In this document: positions 6,154 through 15,515 of the stretch, one piece after another
How positions within the stretch are numbered: position 1 is the first letter of the stretch
Layout of the letters: every line of letters begins with the position of its first letter
IMG/VR virus record: IMGVR_UViG_3300005264_000003
Span: 1 to 64,000 of that record
Source of the DNA: a virus
Strand: one strand, 5' to 3'
DNA: 64,000 bases
The notes under the pieces: model-generated
Seen by the model: the letters and a program-made list of their open reading frames with translations, nothing else
Databases searched by the model: none
What the model was told of the DNA's origin: nothing
Translations under genes and position numbers: made by a program

Positions 6154-9071
6154 TGAGAATAAATCACCCTAAGTTTAAAAATAAAATTTGTCAAGCCTGC
6201 ATAAAAGCACAAAAGGCTAAGTATGGTAAGTTTGACATGAAGTGTAGTGGCATAACCATTGAAGCTGATGTTAAATTTGCTATGAAGCATGGCAATATGT
6301 CAGAGGAGGATGCTAGGTATATATATGACCCAGTGTTCTTCTTTGAAGCTAGCTTTGGATCTCCTGCGAGAGACTATCAGATCCCTATCTTGCAATGCAC
6401 AAGCAGAAACTTAGTCTCAAGACAGTGTCGGCAGACAGGCAAGACTCTTGCTATTACAAATAAGATCTTACACTACGTAGGCACCAATGACAATGCTACT
6501 GTTCTTATAATAACTCCACAAGAAAAGCAAATTAAAAAGATCTGGGATGAGTACATATTCCGAGATGGTATAGATAAAAACCCTAGATTATCTGTAAAAA
6601 GAAAGCGCGAGAAGCCTTTCTATCAAGTTGAATTCGATAATGGATCTAAAATAATGCTTATGATTGCAGGCCCTGGTGCTCGTGGTCAATGCTTACCTGC
6701 TGGACAGCTAGTAACTATGCATGATGGGTCTCAGAAGGCAATAGAGGAGATAGAGCTAGAGGACATTGTACTTACGTTTGATGATAAAGATAATACTTTA
6801 AAGCCTAATAAAGTGAGAACTCTTCACGGTAATGGCATAAAAGATATCTATGAAATAGTTACCGAAAGCGGAAGAAGGACAAGAGCTACAGGTAATCATC
6901 CATTTTACATTAACGGTGAGTGGAAAGATGCAGATCAGATCAACAAAGATGAGCTAATTGCTATACCTAAGCATGTCCCTTTTGGTAAAAATAAACTGAA
7001 TGACGCCCTAGTAAAGTATATTGGATACATGATTGGAGACGGTACATGCTCTTCTGTTGAGTCTACTCCGTTTAAGTTTACAGTAAACAATAATACGATT
7101 AAAAGTGAGTTTATTAATATTTGTTCATGCCTAGGCATTAAGATTAGCAGCATTCATCAAGACACAAGAAGAGATAATTTATTTAATATTGCCATGTCTG
7201 CAAGAAAAACAGGCACTGCTTATGATGTAATGAATAGCTATAATTTATATGGTAAGAAGTGTGACACCAAGAGTATTCCAGAAGAAATAATGTCTTTAAA
7301 TAAACAGCAACTTGCCTTGTTTATTAACAGGCTATACTCTACGGATGGCTGGATATGCCATAGCCCTGGGCAAAGAACTATTAATACTGAAATTGGATAT
7401 TGCTCTACTTCTAAAAAACTAGTTACTCAACTGCAATATTTATTAAATAAGTTCCAAATCAAATCTAGAATACAAGAAAAGGAAAAATCTCTTAATGGAA
7501 GAGCCTGTAAAAGACAATACATACTTAAAATAAGAGATAAAAAACAGACACTTGACTTTATTGAGCAAATTGGATTCATATTTGGGAAAGAAGAAAAGTC
7601 TAAGGAAGTTTTTGATATAGTCAACAAGGACAGTATAAGAAGTAGAGTATACAGATCTGACATTAATGATATTTACTATGAGAAAGTAAAAAGCGTAAAT
7701 GTAGTTTCTAGTGAAGAAACTTACAACTTAACGATAGAGAATACACATACTTTTATAGTAGATGGTATCATAACTCATAATACTGCTGATTGGATCTATT
7801 TGGATGAAGCAGCAATTATACCAAATGATATGCTTAAAGATATAGTCATGACAATCGCTTCTCGTGGAGATGAAGCTACAATGCTATTGACATCCACGCC
7901 TATGGGTCGTGGTAATGTATTCTATACAGCATGTAAGGAAAACTCTGTATTTAGAGAGTTCCATGTATCTATTGATGACGTACCTAGTATGCATAATATG
8001 ATACCTCAATTTAAGAAGCTATTAGGTGAAACTGGGTATATACAAGAGGCACTAGCTGAATTCCCAGCTACATCAGGCGGTCCATTTAACCTTAATGGAA
8101 TTACTTTAGCTAAGACAGATTATGAGTATGAACATGCTACTAGAAGTGGAGGTATGTTATACTTCGGAGGAGTCGACTGGAACGGACCGGGCATAGGTAC
8201 TTATTTCTATATAGTAGGCTTTGACCCTCAGAGTTATAAGTTTAAGATAGTAGATAAGCAGATAATAGCTTCTGCTAACTGGAATAGTACTGTTGCTAAA
8301 CAGGCTCTTATAGAGTTAAACAGAAAGTGGGAACCGAAGCATTGGATGTGTGATTATGGATACTCTCAATCCTTAATAGAAGAAATTAGACTATATTCAA
8401 TGAAAGTTAATGTCGAAAATGGACATCCAGATACACAACTCAAGCATATAGTAGAAACAGTAGCATTTGGATCACCTATGGAAGTAGAGGATCCATTTAC
8501 TAAAGAAATGACTAAGAAGACAGCTAGATCGTTTATAGTCTCACAGGTTGCAAGATTATTCGAGCCACAAGGTACTACGGGCAAGGAGTGGGTTCCAATA
8601 CAATTCTCATCTCATGATGAGGAGTTAATAAAGTCTCTTGAAGTATATAAGTTGCTATCTATATCAAGAACAGGCCAAGAGCAGTACGGTATAGATTCCA
8701 AGGATGGAGTAGAGGATCATGCAATGGATGCTTTTATTCTAGCTATTTACGGCGTTGTTAAATATTACAATGAGCTGTTTAAGAAGATTATATATTCTTC
8801 AGTTTCATTTAATGCAACAACACTACTTGGTGCAGAAGCAGAAGAAGAGCTAGAAAAGAATGTCGTAGCTGGAGGAATCATCTTATTAACAGATAATAGC
8901 CCAGAGCCAATCTATCTTGACGAAAGAGTAATTAAGGATCCTTCTGAGGCAAAAGAGATAATTATATCAAGAAGCTTTTCTAAAGGAATGACAAAGAGAG
9001 CCTATACAGAAAAAAATCTTTCTGGTATAATGAGAAGTAGACGTGGAATGATTAGAAGAAATAATTTTTAG
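6153..9071 (+). CDS. terL: Terminase large subunit, interrupted by an intein
   Basis: This is the ATP-driven DNA packaging motor and genome-cutting nuclease. Walker A is RQCRQTGKT (residues 90-98). Walker B is WIYLDEA (547-553) and the coupling motif LLTSTP follows. The nuclease half shows its acidic residues in GGVDWN, MCDYGYSQS and EDHAMDAF. Residues 180-543 are an intein, so the spliced protein would be 608 aa, normal for the family. The insertion lies just before Walker B, at Gln179/Thr544. Cys13, Cys16 and Cys31 near the N-terminus add a possible metal site unusual for terminases. The start overlaps the previous stop. Confidence 0.95.
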   Translation: MRINHPKFKNKICQACIKAQKAKYGKFDMKCSGITIEADVKFAMKHGNMSEEDARYIYDPVFFFEASFGSPARDYQIPILQCTSRNLVSRQCRQTGKTLAITNKILHYVGTNDNATVLIITPQEKQIKKIWDEYIFRDGIDKNPRLSVKRKREKPFYQVEFDNGSKIMLMIAGPGARGQCLPAGQLVTMHDGSQKAIEEIELEDIVLTFDDKDNTLKPNKVRTLHGNGIKDIYEIVTESGRRTRATGNHPFYINGEWKDADQINKDELIAIPKHVPFGKNKLNDALVKYIGYMIGDGTCSSVESTPFKFTVNNNTIKSEFINICSCLGIKISSIHQDTRRDNLFNIAMSARKTGTAYDVMNSYNLYGKKCDTKSIPEEIMSLNKQQLALFINRLYSTDGWICHSPGQRTINTEIGYCSTSKKLVTQLQYLLNKFQIKSRIQEKEKSLNGRACKRQYILKIRDKKQTLDFIEQIGFIFGKEEKSKEVFDIVNKDSIRSRVYRSDINDIYYEKVKSVNVVSSEETYNLTIENTHTFIVDGIITHNTADWIYLDEAAIIPNDMLKDIVMTIASRGDEATMLLTSTPMGRGNVFYTACKENSVFREFHVSIDDVPSMHNMIPQFKKLLGETGYIQEALAEFPATSGGPFNLNGITLAKTDYEYEHATRSGGMLYFGGVDWNGPGIGTYFYIVGFDPQSYKFKIVDKQIIASANWNSTVAKQALIELNRKWEPKHWMCDYGYSQSLIEEIRLYSMKVNVENGHPDTQLKHIVETVAFGSPMEVEDPFTKEMTKKTARSFIVSQVARLFEPQGTTGKEWVPIQFSSHDEELIKSLEVYKLLSISRTGQEQYGIDSKDGVEDHAMDAFILAIYGVVKYYNELFKKIIYSSVSFNATTLLGAEAEEELEKNVVAGGIILLTDNSPEPIYLDERVIKDPSEAKEIIISRSFSKGMTKRAYTEKNLSGIMRSRRGMIRRNNF
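6690..7781 (+). other. Intein with LAGLIDADG endonuclease inside terL
   Basis: The 364-residue element begins with Cys (CLPAGQLVTM, block A) and ends with the His-Asn pair of block G (VDGIITHN), followed by Thr as the +1 extein residue. Block B is present as ATGNHPFYI and block F as ETYNLTIENTHTFIVDG. Two LAGLIDADG-type helices, YIGYMIGDGT and RLYSTDGWI, indicate a homing endonuclease domain. All residues needed for canonical Cys-type splicing are visible. The insertion point is a highly conserved ATPase motif, the typical target of homing inteins. Confidence 0.93.
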
Positions 9072-9083
9072 GAGATATTAATA

Positions 9084-9800
9084 ATGGCTGCAGCATCAAA
9101 TGAACCTGGAGTCTCAGGCTCTGAAGTAAAACCACTAAGTACGCTTGAGTTATATCAAGAGTCAGTACCTTTCTCTAACGAAAGACTTGATAGAGCGATA
9201 AGTTCAAATCAAGAATTCTCTAATCCTATTATAGTGCCATTTGCATTTGATTTCACTACAGCGCTTAATACGTTGGAGTGTGTAATTTATGTAAAAAATA
9301 CATCTACTGAGTTTAGATACGAGAACGTTGTTGTTTCTATGATAGAGAGCACTGGGCAGAGCTTTGACAATGAACACGCCTACATAGAAAGAGACGAGTC
9401 AGACAATATGCTCTTCATATTAAATAGAAAAGCTGTTCGTGCTAAGTGGGCTCAAGTACCAGATCTTCCTTTTTTTATTGATAGTTCGTTTATGATAATA
9501 AGCCATGCAAGTGAGGGTAATGGATATTCTAACTCATGCAGGCCTGTTGGCGATGACGAGAAGCTATCTGTAAAATTTAGTTATGGTTACGATGAAATCT
9601 CTTCAGTAGAATGGGAGTCTAAGGGCAGCGTTTTAATTATTCCTGCCATTGGCAGAGTTAATGTTCCTGACACATCTTATCATCCAATAAGAGTAAGAGT
9701 TACATGGAAAGATAAAACTAAGCTTTTTACTATTAGAGATTATTCTATTGATATATCATATCAGCGTCAAAGACCTGTAGCTGAACTAGAGCTGCGCTAG
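9084..9800 (+). CDS. 238-aa beta-rich virion-type protein
   Basis: AGGAG lies upstream of the ATG. After about 45 polar residues the protein is almost entirely alternating hydrophobic beta-strand pattern, without cysteine-rich or membrane segments. A head decoration, head-completion or neck protein would fit its place between terminase and portal. I recognise no motif that would choose between them. Confidence 0.5.
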   Translation: MAAASNEPGVSGSEVKPLSTLELYQESVPFSNERLDRAISSNQEFSNPIIVPFAFDFTTALNTLECVIYVKNTSTEFRYENVVVSMIESTGQSFDNEHAYIERDESDNMLFILNRKAVRAKWAQVPDLPFFIDSSFMIISHASEGNGYSNSCRPVGDDEKLSVKFSYGYDEISSVEWESKGSVLIIPAIGRVNVPDTSYHPIRVRVTWKDKTKLFTIRDYSIDISYQRQRPVAELELR

Positions 9801-9809
9801 AGGTGATAT

Positions 9810-10193
9810 ATGGATGACTTTAATAGGATAGAGATAGGTTTTAAACCAGGAAAGATAGACAGGAAAGATGTAGTTAATAATGATGCATCGACTAAATCTA
9901 TTGAGAACTCTACGGTAATAGCTACTAAGCTGTTAGATCACTTAGCTATAATTAAAGATTTCAGAGACAAAATAGATGCAGTAGACTATCTTATAGAAAA
10001 CGCAGAGAAGCTTTCTGGTAATATAAGATTTGATGTTTCTGAAAAAGATATACAAAGAGCAATTAAGTCTATTGGATATAGTGGAAACTACATTGACTTT
10101 AATGTATTTAAAGAGGCTGTAACCTTACTAGTGCAAGCTTACGGTGAGGTTGCACTAATAGAATTAACAGGAGTCAGAAATGAGCACAAGTAA
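9810..10193 (+). CDS. 127-aa helical protein of unknown function
   Basis: A GAGGTGATAT site precedes the ATG. The product is charged and mostly helical, with no membrane segment and no recognised motif. It overlaps the next start by 14 bases. It sits in a run of four small genes between terminase and portal, which may encode head-assembly factors. Confidence 0.5.
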   Translation: MDDFNRIEIGFKPGKIDRKDVVNNDASTKSIENSTVIATKLLDHLAIIKDFRDKIDAVDYLIENAEKLSGNIRFDVSEKDIQRAIKSIGYSGNYIDFNVFKEAVTLLVQAYGEVALIELTGVRNEHK

Positions 10194-10557
10194 CTTAGCT
10201 GATGCTACGCTAGCTGCAGAAGCTTTGCTTGCTCACAGTAGTCTTGCTGGGGAGTCTGCGCTAATTCCAGGTAAGTCAGACTGGGCTACACAGATAATTG
10301 GTGCTTATGACTTGATATTCCCGCATCTACATATTGATATCCCTACTAGGCTGGAAGTTCAGTCAGCACTACAGACTACTATGGATACTCATCACTTGAC
10401 AATTAAACATGACGGCAAAGACAGCTTCGTTGGACAAGAAACATTAGCTACACTGACGGCAGTTGATAATAACGAGACAAGTGGCGGGCCTGGACTAGTA
10501 AGATCTATTGGCAATAGCGTGCTCGCGAAAGGATATGGTGTTGGTAGTGTTAAGTGA
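10180..10557 (+). CDS. 125-aa protein of unknown function
   Basis: GGAG lies about 8 nt before the ATG, inside the end of the previous gene. The N-terminal third is Ala-rich helix and the rest is mixed, ending in a Gly-rich tail (AKGYGVGSVK). It resembles small phage structural or scaffold-accessory proteins in composition only. Confidence 0.5.
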   Translation: MSTSNLADATLAAEALLAHSSLAGESALIPGKSDWATQIIGAYDLIFPHLHIDIPTRLEVQSALQTTMDTHHLTIKHDGKDSFVGQETLATLTAVDNNETSGGPGLVRSIGNSVLAKGYGVGSVK

Positions 10558-10726
10558 AAAAGCAGTAAATGCAAAAAGAATAATTGAATACTATACAGAC
10601 CTACTAAATGAAGAAGAGTCTAGCGAGGCGGTATTTACTACACAATTCTCTAACTTGCACATGCTTAAGTTTAGAATACAAGCTACGCTGGATGCACTAG
10701 AGAGCTATGAAATTAAGGTAGAGTAA
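10535..10726 (+). CDS. 63-aa helical protein, start uncertain
   Basis: The frame is open from a TTG at 10508. The ATG at 10535 and nearby GTG or TTG codons (10538-10547) are alternatives; an AAAGGA site at 10528-10533 fits the later codons better by spacing. From residue about 5 the product is a charged two-helix protein ending LDALESYEIKVE. It overlaps the previous gene's end and its TAATG leads into the next gene. Function is not recognised. Confidence 0.45.
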   Translation: MVLVVLSEKAVNAKRIIEYYTDLLNEEESSEAVFTTQFSNLHMLKFRIQATLDALESYEIKVE

Positions 10727-12153
10727 TGTCTAGTATATCTGATTTTACAAACAGTAACGAGTATACAACGATACTCGGCAATATAACTAATGGCGCCTCT
10801 AGCTTAAAGATAGAAGGCAGCGTCATATCTCTTGATAATGGAAAGATATCTGGCGTATCAACACTGCTTGAATCTGCAAAAGGAGTAGCATCAACAGTTA
10901 CTTCTCCGCTAGTAGAGCTAACGAGCTATTCTGCTCCAGCCACCTTGGCTCTAGATAGCTTCTATTCTATAGGCCAAGAGTTTGACGAGATGATAAAGGA
11001 TAATTTAGCTGTGCAAACTATGCACATTAAAGGGTCTGATATACTATGCTCAGCATTCTGTGTTGTTGTTAGCTTTTTGGATTGCAAAACTAGAAATGAA
11101 CTGTATAGTGCCATACTAAACATGCAAAGAGGACTAACAGCTGTAGCTCAAATGAGTGCTGCCGCCAACGAGCTCGCTAGAACAGCAAATGCCTCAATGG
11201 CAGCAGCAGAAACAGTTGTAAGTGCAGCTACATCTATATTTGATAAAAATCCTATAAATACAGTTTTTGATAAGCAGCCAAGTGGCATGTCTGTGGCTAT
11301 GGCAGCATCTACAATCGGAGCCTTAGGTAAAAGCGTTGGAGGTATTGTAGAGACGTTTGAAAGGGGAATTAATGTACTTAATTATGGAAGAGTATTAAAG
11401 CCAACAAACGTTACTTGTTTAATATGGGACTTAGCTAAAAGCGTACTATATTCACTTCAGGGACAGGCATTGTCCTATGCTAACGAGGCGATTGATAAGG
11501 TCATTTCACCTATCGAGGACATGATAATAGGTTGGATTCCGTCCGAGTGTGGCACAAGGGGATATGCCTGGAGATTCTTTCAGAAAATACTGGATGGAAT
11601 AACAAGAGAAAAGCACTGGATATTACAGTTAATAGCAGATATGTTTGCTTCAGGAACGGACTTTTCGGACAAGATGGGGAATTTTAGTAAAGACTCCTTA
11701 GACATGTTAGAGCTAAGAGCGTTTCTAGATGCATTAAAGATGTCTTCGCATAGATTTGGTGACCTAGCTATAGCATGTGGCATTGCACCATGCAATGATG
11801 ATTTAATAACAGATGAAGGAAAAGCTCTTGCAGATGCTATTAAGAGCGGAGTTGCATCCACAGCTCCTCCCGGCATACCAAATGTAATAAACAGCTTGCC
11901 AGTAAAAGGTACTACTAACCTAGATGAGATATCTGAATCGATGGCCAGCATGCTTGGATTGCAAGGCGAAGATGTAATAGCAACTGAAGACAGTTTATCA
12001 TTTACATATACAGTGGCAAGTAATGCGCCCAGTAAAATAAAAGAACTAGTAAGCCTTAATGATCTTGGACCCGACTATTCTGTATTTAACAACGGTAGTG
12101 AAATTAAAGTCATACACACGTTCAAGCGAATGTGCGGTGGAGAGAATAAATAA
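10726..12153 (+). CDS. 475-aa Ala/Ser-rich virion-type protein
   Basis: The start overlaps the previous stop and its own TAATG starts the portal gene. The protein is Ala- and Ser-rich, with long helical stretches at about residues 45-75 and 125-200 and several weakly hydrophobic segments. There is no signal peptide. It contains no enzyme motif I recognise. Its position suggests an internal head or portal-vertex protein. Confidence 0.5.
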   Translation: MSSISDFTNSNEYTTILGNITNGASSLKIEGSVISLDNGKISGVSTLLESAKGVASTVTSPLVELTSYSAPATLALDSFYSIGQEFDEMIKDNLAVQTMHIKGSDILCSAFCVVVSFLDCKTRNELYSAILNMQRGLTAVAQMSAAANELARTANASMAAAETVVSAATSIFDKNPINTVFDKQPSGMSVAMAASTIGALGKSVGGIVETFERGINVLNYGRVLKPTNVTCLIWDLAKSVLYSLQGQALSYANEAIDKVISPIEDMIIGWIPSECGTRGYAWRFFQKILDGITREKHWILQLIADMFASGTDFSDKMGNFSKDSLDMLELRAFLDALKMSSHRFGDLAIACGIAPCNDDLITDEGKALADAIKSGVASTAPPGIPNVINSLPVKGTTNLDEISESMASMLGLQGEDVIATEDSLSFTYTVASNAPSKIKELVSLNDLGPDYSVFNNGSEIKVIHTFKRMCGGENK

Positions 12154-14315
12154 TGGAATTAAAAATAAACCCTACGCCAGGCCAACTAGACAGTGCTAAG
12201 AGATTTTTATCATTAGCAGATAGCACAAAATCAATAATACCGGTAAGATCAACTCCTATTATCTCTAAGCTGGCCCGGAATATAAAAACTGTCAATGCTC
12301 CAGTTCCTAGATTCTTTGAGTCTCCTGAGCAAATAGCTAACTCTTCTGGTTCAGAGTATGATTTGATATCCGTATTTAAGCTATTAAAATATGAGCCATA
12401 TTTCTTAAAGGCTACTCAAAAAAAATTAGGACTACTAGTTAAGTCTGGATTTCAGATCAATAGCGATAACGATAACATTAAGAAATATATTGATACAAGA
12501 TTTTCATTAATGTTTCTTCAGACAGGCTGCTCTTTAAGAGAAATTATACATAAGCTAGCATACTACTTAATTACATGCAGCAACGCATTCCTTATCAAGG
12601 TAAGAGATAAGAATTTTCAGCATGCGACATCATATAAGTTAGATGGGAAAGAAATGCATCCAGTTGTAGGGCTATTTTTAGCTCATCCAACAAGTATGAA
12701 GCCTAGATTTAAGACTCAGAAGATGGGTAAAGGTAAGTATAAGCTCGTGATTGATAAGTGGGTTCACTTTAACTCAAGAGGAGAAACTGCTGAGTTTCAT
12801 CCTGATGACATAGTTCACTTTACAACACTTAGAGAAGATGGCATGATATTTGGAATGCCAGAAGTGCATCCTGTAATTGATGATGTACGCACGCTTAGAA
12901 AGATTGAAGAGGACGTACAGCTTCTAATATATAGAGACTTATTCCCTGTAATACATTACTCAATTGAGAATCCATCAGTAATAGATCATGCGAGCGGAAT
13001 GACAGAGCTAGATCAGGCAAAGCACGATATGCAAAGTGTAATTCAAGACGGTGGTATAGCTACAGATGCAAGACACGAAATTAAGTTCGTAGGCAATGAA
13101 CATAAAGGTATTGATGCTAAGCCATACTTAGAATACTTCCAGTCTCGTGTATTTACAGGACTAGGCGTATCAATGGCAGACATGGGCATAGGGCAAGACA
13201 TTAGTGGCGCGACAGCATCTTCCATGTCTAAGCAACTAACAGACGCTGTAAGATATATTCAGCAAGAGCTAGCACAACAGTTTAACGAGCTAATTCTAAC
13301 TGAAATGGCACTGCAATCTCCATTCGGAATGAGTGCTGTTAATGATAAGTCAGCGCCTACGCTAGAGTTTAATGAAACTGATATCGAGTGGAAGATTAGA
13401 CAAGAGAATCACGAAGCAGATCTTTTTGCTAAAAACGTAAAAACAATAGATGAAGTAAGAGCTAAGCTAAACGTAGAAGAGCTTACTGATGAGCAATTAA
13501 CTAGAACGTTCCAAGGACTATTTGGTCAACTACAAGTAGATCAAGCAACAGAAGCAGGAGAGCATCTTGCTAAAGTTGGAGCATCAGCGGCACCTCAGAC
13601 TGTCAAGACCGCTACTGGTGGCACTAAGCAAGTTGGCGGAGCTAAAGATCCTGGCACGTGGAATAATCCTACATCTACTGGCACAGGAAAGAAGTCAGCA
13701 GCTGATAGAGATTCAGTTAAGTCAGCCAAGTCTAATTCTAATATAGTTAAATCCGTAAAAGACTCAGAAGACAGCATCTCTATACAAGACCAGTTTAAAG
13801 AATCAGTTACGTCTATACTTGAGATAAACGACAAGGGTAAGAAGAAGCTAGATTTAATATTCGCTACCAAGATGACATACGAGACTATAAAAAGTAATAT
13901 GATGGACTCCTTCCACGAGGGCATTAGCGCAGCTATTGGGGACATAGGCAGTGTATTACATGACAACAATAGATCTAGTCTAGATATTATCCATAATATA
14001 TTTGAGAAGGTAGACAGACTAAGAGATAATATTGTAGGTAAGCTTAATGCCGATCCAAGCTATCTTAATATTGCAGCAGCAAGAGTAGGCGCTACTAGTA
14101 AAACAGAGCAAGTAAGAGCTTATAATTATGGATATGCTTTAGCAAGTTTAAATAATGGTATAAGTAAGTTTACTATTTATTCTGAACATAAAGACATTGC
14201 ATGTGATAGTTCTGAATTTGTAGGAAAGGAAATTACAGTAAGTAAAGCCACGGCCTTTAGCGCAATACCTCCTTTTAGGACAAACTCAAGACTTAAAATT
14301 AAAGCTATAACATAA
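12153..14315 (+). CDS. Portal protein with C-terminal MuF-like domain
   Basis: The portal forms the dodecameric ring through which DNA enters and leaves the head. Portal features include the FHPDDIVHFTTLREDG strand-turn region followed by YRDLFPVIHY, and the conserved turn GLGVSMADMGIGQDISGATA before a long helix. Residues 430-560 are a Ser/Thr/Lys-rich linker. The last 60 residues (HKDIACDSSEF to IPPFRTNSRLKI) align by eye with the end of Mu gpF/SPP1 gp7 head-morphogenesis domains. The usual second Cys and terminal Cys-Arg-Cys are replaced by Ser and Ser-Arg-Leu, so metal binding is probably lost. Length 720 aa fits a portal-MuF fusion. Confidence 0.8.
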   Translation: MELKINPTPGQLDSAKRFLSLADSTKSIIPVRSTPIISKLARNIKTVNAPVPRFFESPEQIANSSGSEYDLISVFKLLKYEPYFLKATQKKLGLLVKSGFQINSDNDNIKKYIDTRFSLMFLQTGCSLREIIHKLAYYLITCSNAFLIKVRDKNFQHATSYKLDGKEMHPVVGLFLAHPTSMKPRFKTQKMGKGKYKLVIDKWVHFNSRGETAEFHPDDIVHFTTLREDGMIFGMPEVHPVIDDVRTLRKIEEDVQLLIYRDLFPVIHYSIENPSVIDHASGMTELDQAKHDMQSVIQDGGIATDARHEIKFVGNEHKGIDAKPYLEYFQSRVFTGLGVSMADMGIGQDISGATASSMSKQLTDAVRYIQQELAQQFNELILTEMALQSPFGMSAVNDKSAPTLEFNETDIEWKIRQENHEADLFAKNVKTIDEVRAKLNVEELTDEQLTRTFQGLFGQLQVDQATEAGEHLAKVGASAAPQTVKTATGGTKQVGGAKDPGTWNNPTSTGTGKKSAADRDSVKSAKSNSNIVKSVKDSEDSISIQDQFKESVTSILEINDKGKKKLDLIFATKMTYETIKSNMMDSFHEGISAAIGDIGSVLHDNNRSSLDIIHNIFEKVDRLRDNIVGKLNADPSYLNIAAARVGATSKTEQVRAYNYGYALASLNNGISKFTIYSEHKDIACDSSEFVGKEITVSKATAFSAIPPFRTNSRLKIKAIT

Positions 14316-14371
14316 CAGCAACGACTTGACTATTAACACATTAATGCATCTACTTTCGAAAAGGAGAACAC

Positions 14372-15116
14372 ATGAGTAGGGGTAAAAAATAACCAATAAA
14401 GAGTTTTCAGATTGCGCCAATGAGATTCATCTGTTTAGATATGATTACTCTAAAGTAAAGTATATAAACTCTTATACTAAAGTTTGTATTAGCTGTCCTG
14501 TTCATGGTGAATTCTGGCAAAGGCCGGCTGCTCATCTACAAGGACAAGGATGTCATAAGTGTTCTCGCTGCAACCAAAAACAGAATAAGCAACTTACAAC
14601 AGAAGAATTTACAGAGAAAGCAAAAAGTATACATGGTAGTAAATATAGCTACCTGAAGACTTCATATGCAGGAAATAGAAATAGTATAACCATTACATGC
14701 TTAGATCATGGTGATTTTGAGCAAATTGCAGGCAATCATATCAGAGGATACGGATGTCCTAAGTGTAACTCATCAAAGGGAGAATTTCTTATCAGAGAGT
14801 ACCTGCCTCACAAGAAGATGCTGTTTGAAGAGCAAAAAAGATTTAAAGGATGTAAGGTAAATAAAGCTTTGCCTTTTGATTTTTATTTACCAAGCCATAA
14901 TCTTCTCATAGAATATGACGGAGTTGCTCATTTTAAGCCAACTACATTTGGAGGAATGAGCATGGACAATGCTATTCTAAATCTAGAGAATCAAAAAACA
15001 GAGATAGAATTAAGAACGAGTATGCTAAGGAAAACAAGATTAAACTTATAGGAGTGCCTTATTGGAAGATTTCTAATATAAGCGCAATACTAGACTTAGA
15101 GCTAAATAATAGTTAA
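14372..15116 (+). pseudogene. Homing-endonuclease gene broken by two frameshifts
   Basis: AGGAGA and ATG at 14372 open a frame that stops after six codons. Shifting -1 at the A6 run (14384-14389) gives a long frame with two zinc-ribbon repeats (CPVHGEFW...GCHKC and CLDHGDFE...GCPKC) and a Vsr/restriction-like nuclease core (PFDFYLP...LLIEYDG). A second A6 run (14993-14998) needs another -1 shift to reach RIKNEYAKENKIKLIGVPYW and the stop at 15114. The whole would be about 248 aa, typical of free-standing phage homing endonucleases. One extra A in each run would restore it, so decay, slippage or sequence error are all possible. Confidence 0.8.
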
Positions 15117-15120
15117 TAAC
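15112..15120 (+). repeat. Intergenic motif GTTAATAAC (copy 2)
   Basis: This copy lies 43 nt before the gene at 15155 and overlaps the end of the broken endonuclease. It is followed by ATA, as at the 20224 copy. Confidence 0.4.
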
Positions 15121-15154
15121 ATAATGAAAGTCAAAATAAACCAAGGAGAACGAT

Positions 15155-15514
15155 ATGTCTGAAGATAAGAAGCCTAAAACTCGCAAAAAAAGAACACCTA
15201 AAAGTAAAGTTGAAGTTACGGCTGTAGAGCCTGTAGAAGTTAAGCCAGAGACTCAGCCAGAGCCCACAGAAGAAGCTCCAGTTGAGGAAGTTGTAGTAAA
15301 TGAGGCTCCAGCAGGGGTAGCGGAAGTTAAGCCCATTAAGCCAGTAAAGAAAGATATTGAAGAAGGATCTGAGGTTACTATAGTTAAGGTGTCTGGTAGA
15401 TTCTCAGTTCTTAATGGCAAGCCTGGTGTTGTGTTAGAGAAGATTGGTGGAAGTCTTCTTGTTGAAATTGAAAACAAGAAATACTCACTAACAGTTAGAA
15501 ACGTAGAGGCTTAA
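15155..15514 (+). CDS. 119-aa protein: disordered linker plus small barrel
   Basis: AGGAG precedes the ATG. Residues 1-20 are Lys/Arg-rich and residues 20-68 are a Pro/Glu/Val repeat that is surely disordered. Residues 70-119 form a compact beta pattern (EGSEVTIVKVSGRFSVLNGK, then LLVEIENKKYSL) like a KOW/SH3 barrel. It stands directly before the protease-scaffold gene, 1 nt apart. A role in head assembly or nucleic-acid contact is possible. Confidence 0.5.
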   Translation: MSEDKKPKTRKKRTPKSKVEVTAVEPVEVKPETQPEPTEEAPVEEVVVNEAPAGVAEVKPIKPVKKDIEEGSEVTIVKVSGRFSVLNGKPGVVLEKIGGSLLVEIENKKYSLTVRNVEA

Positions 15515-15515
15515 A

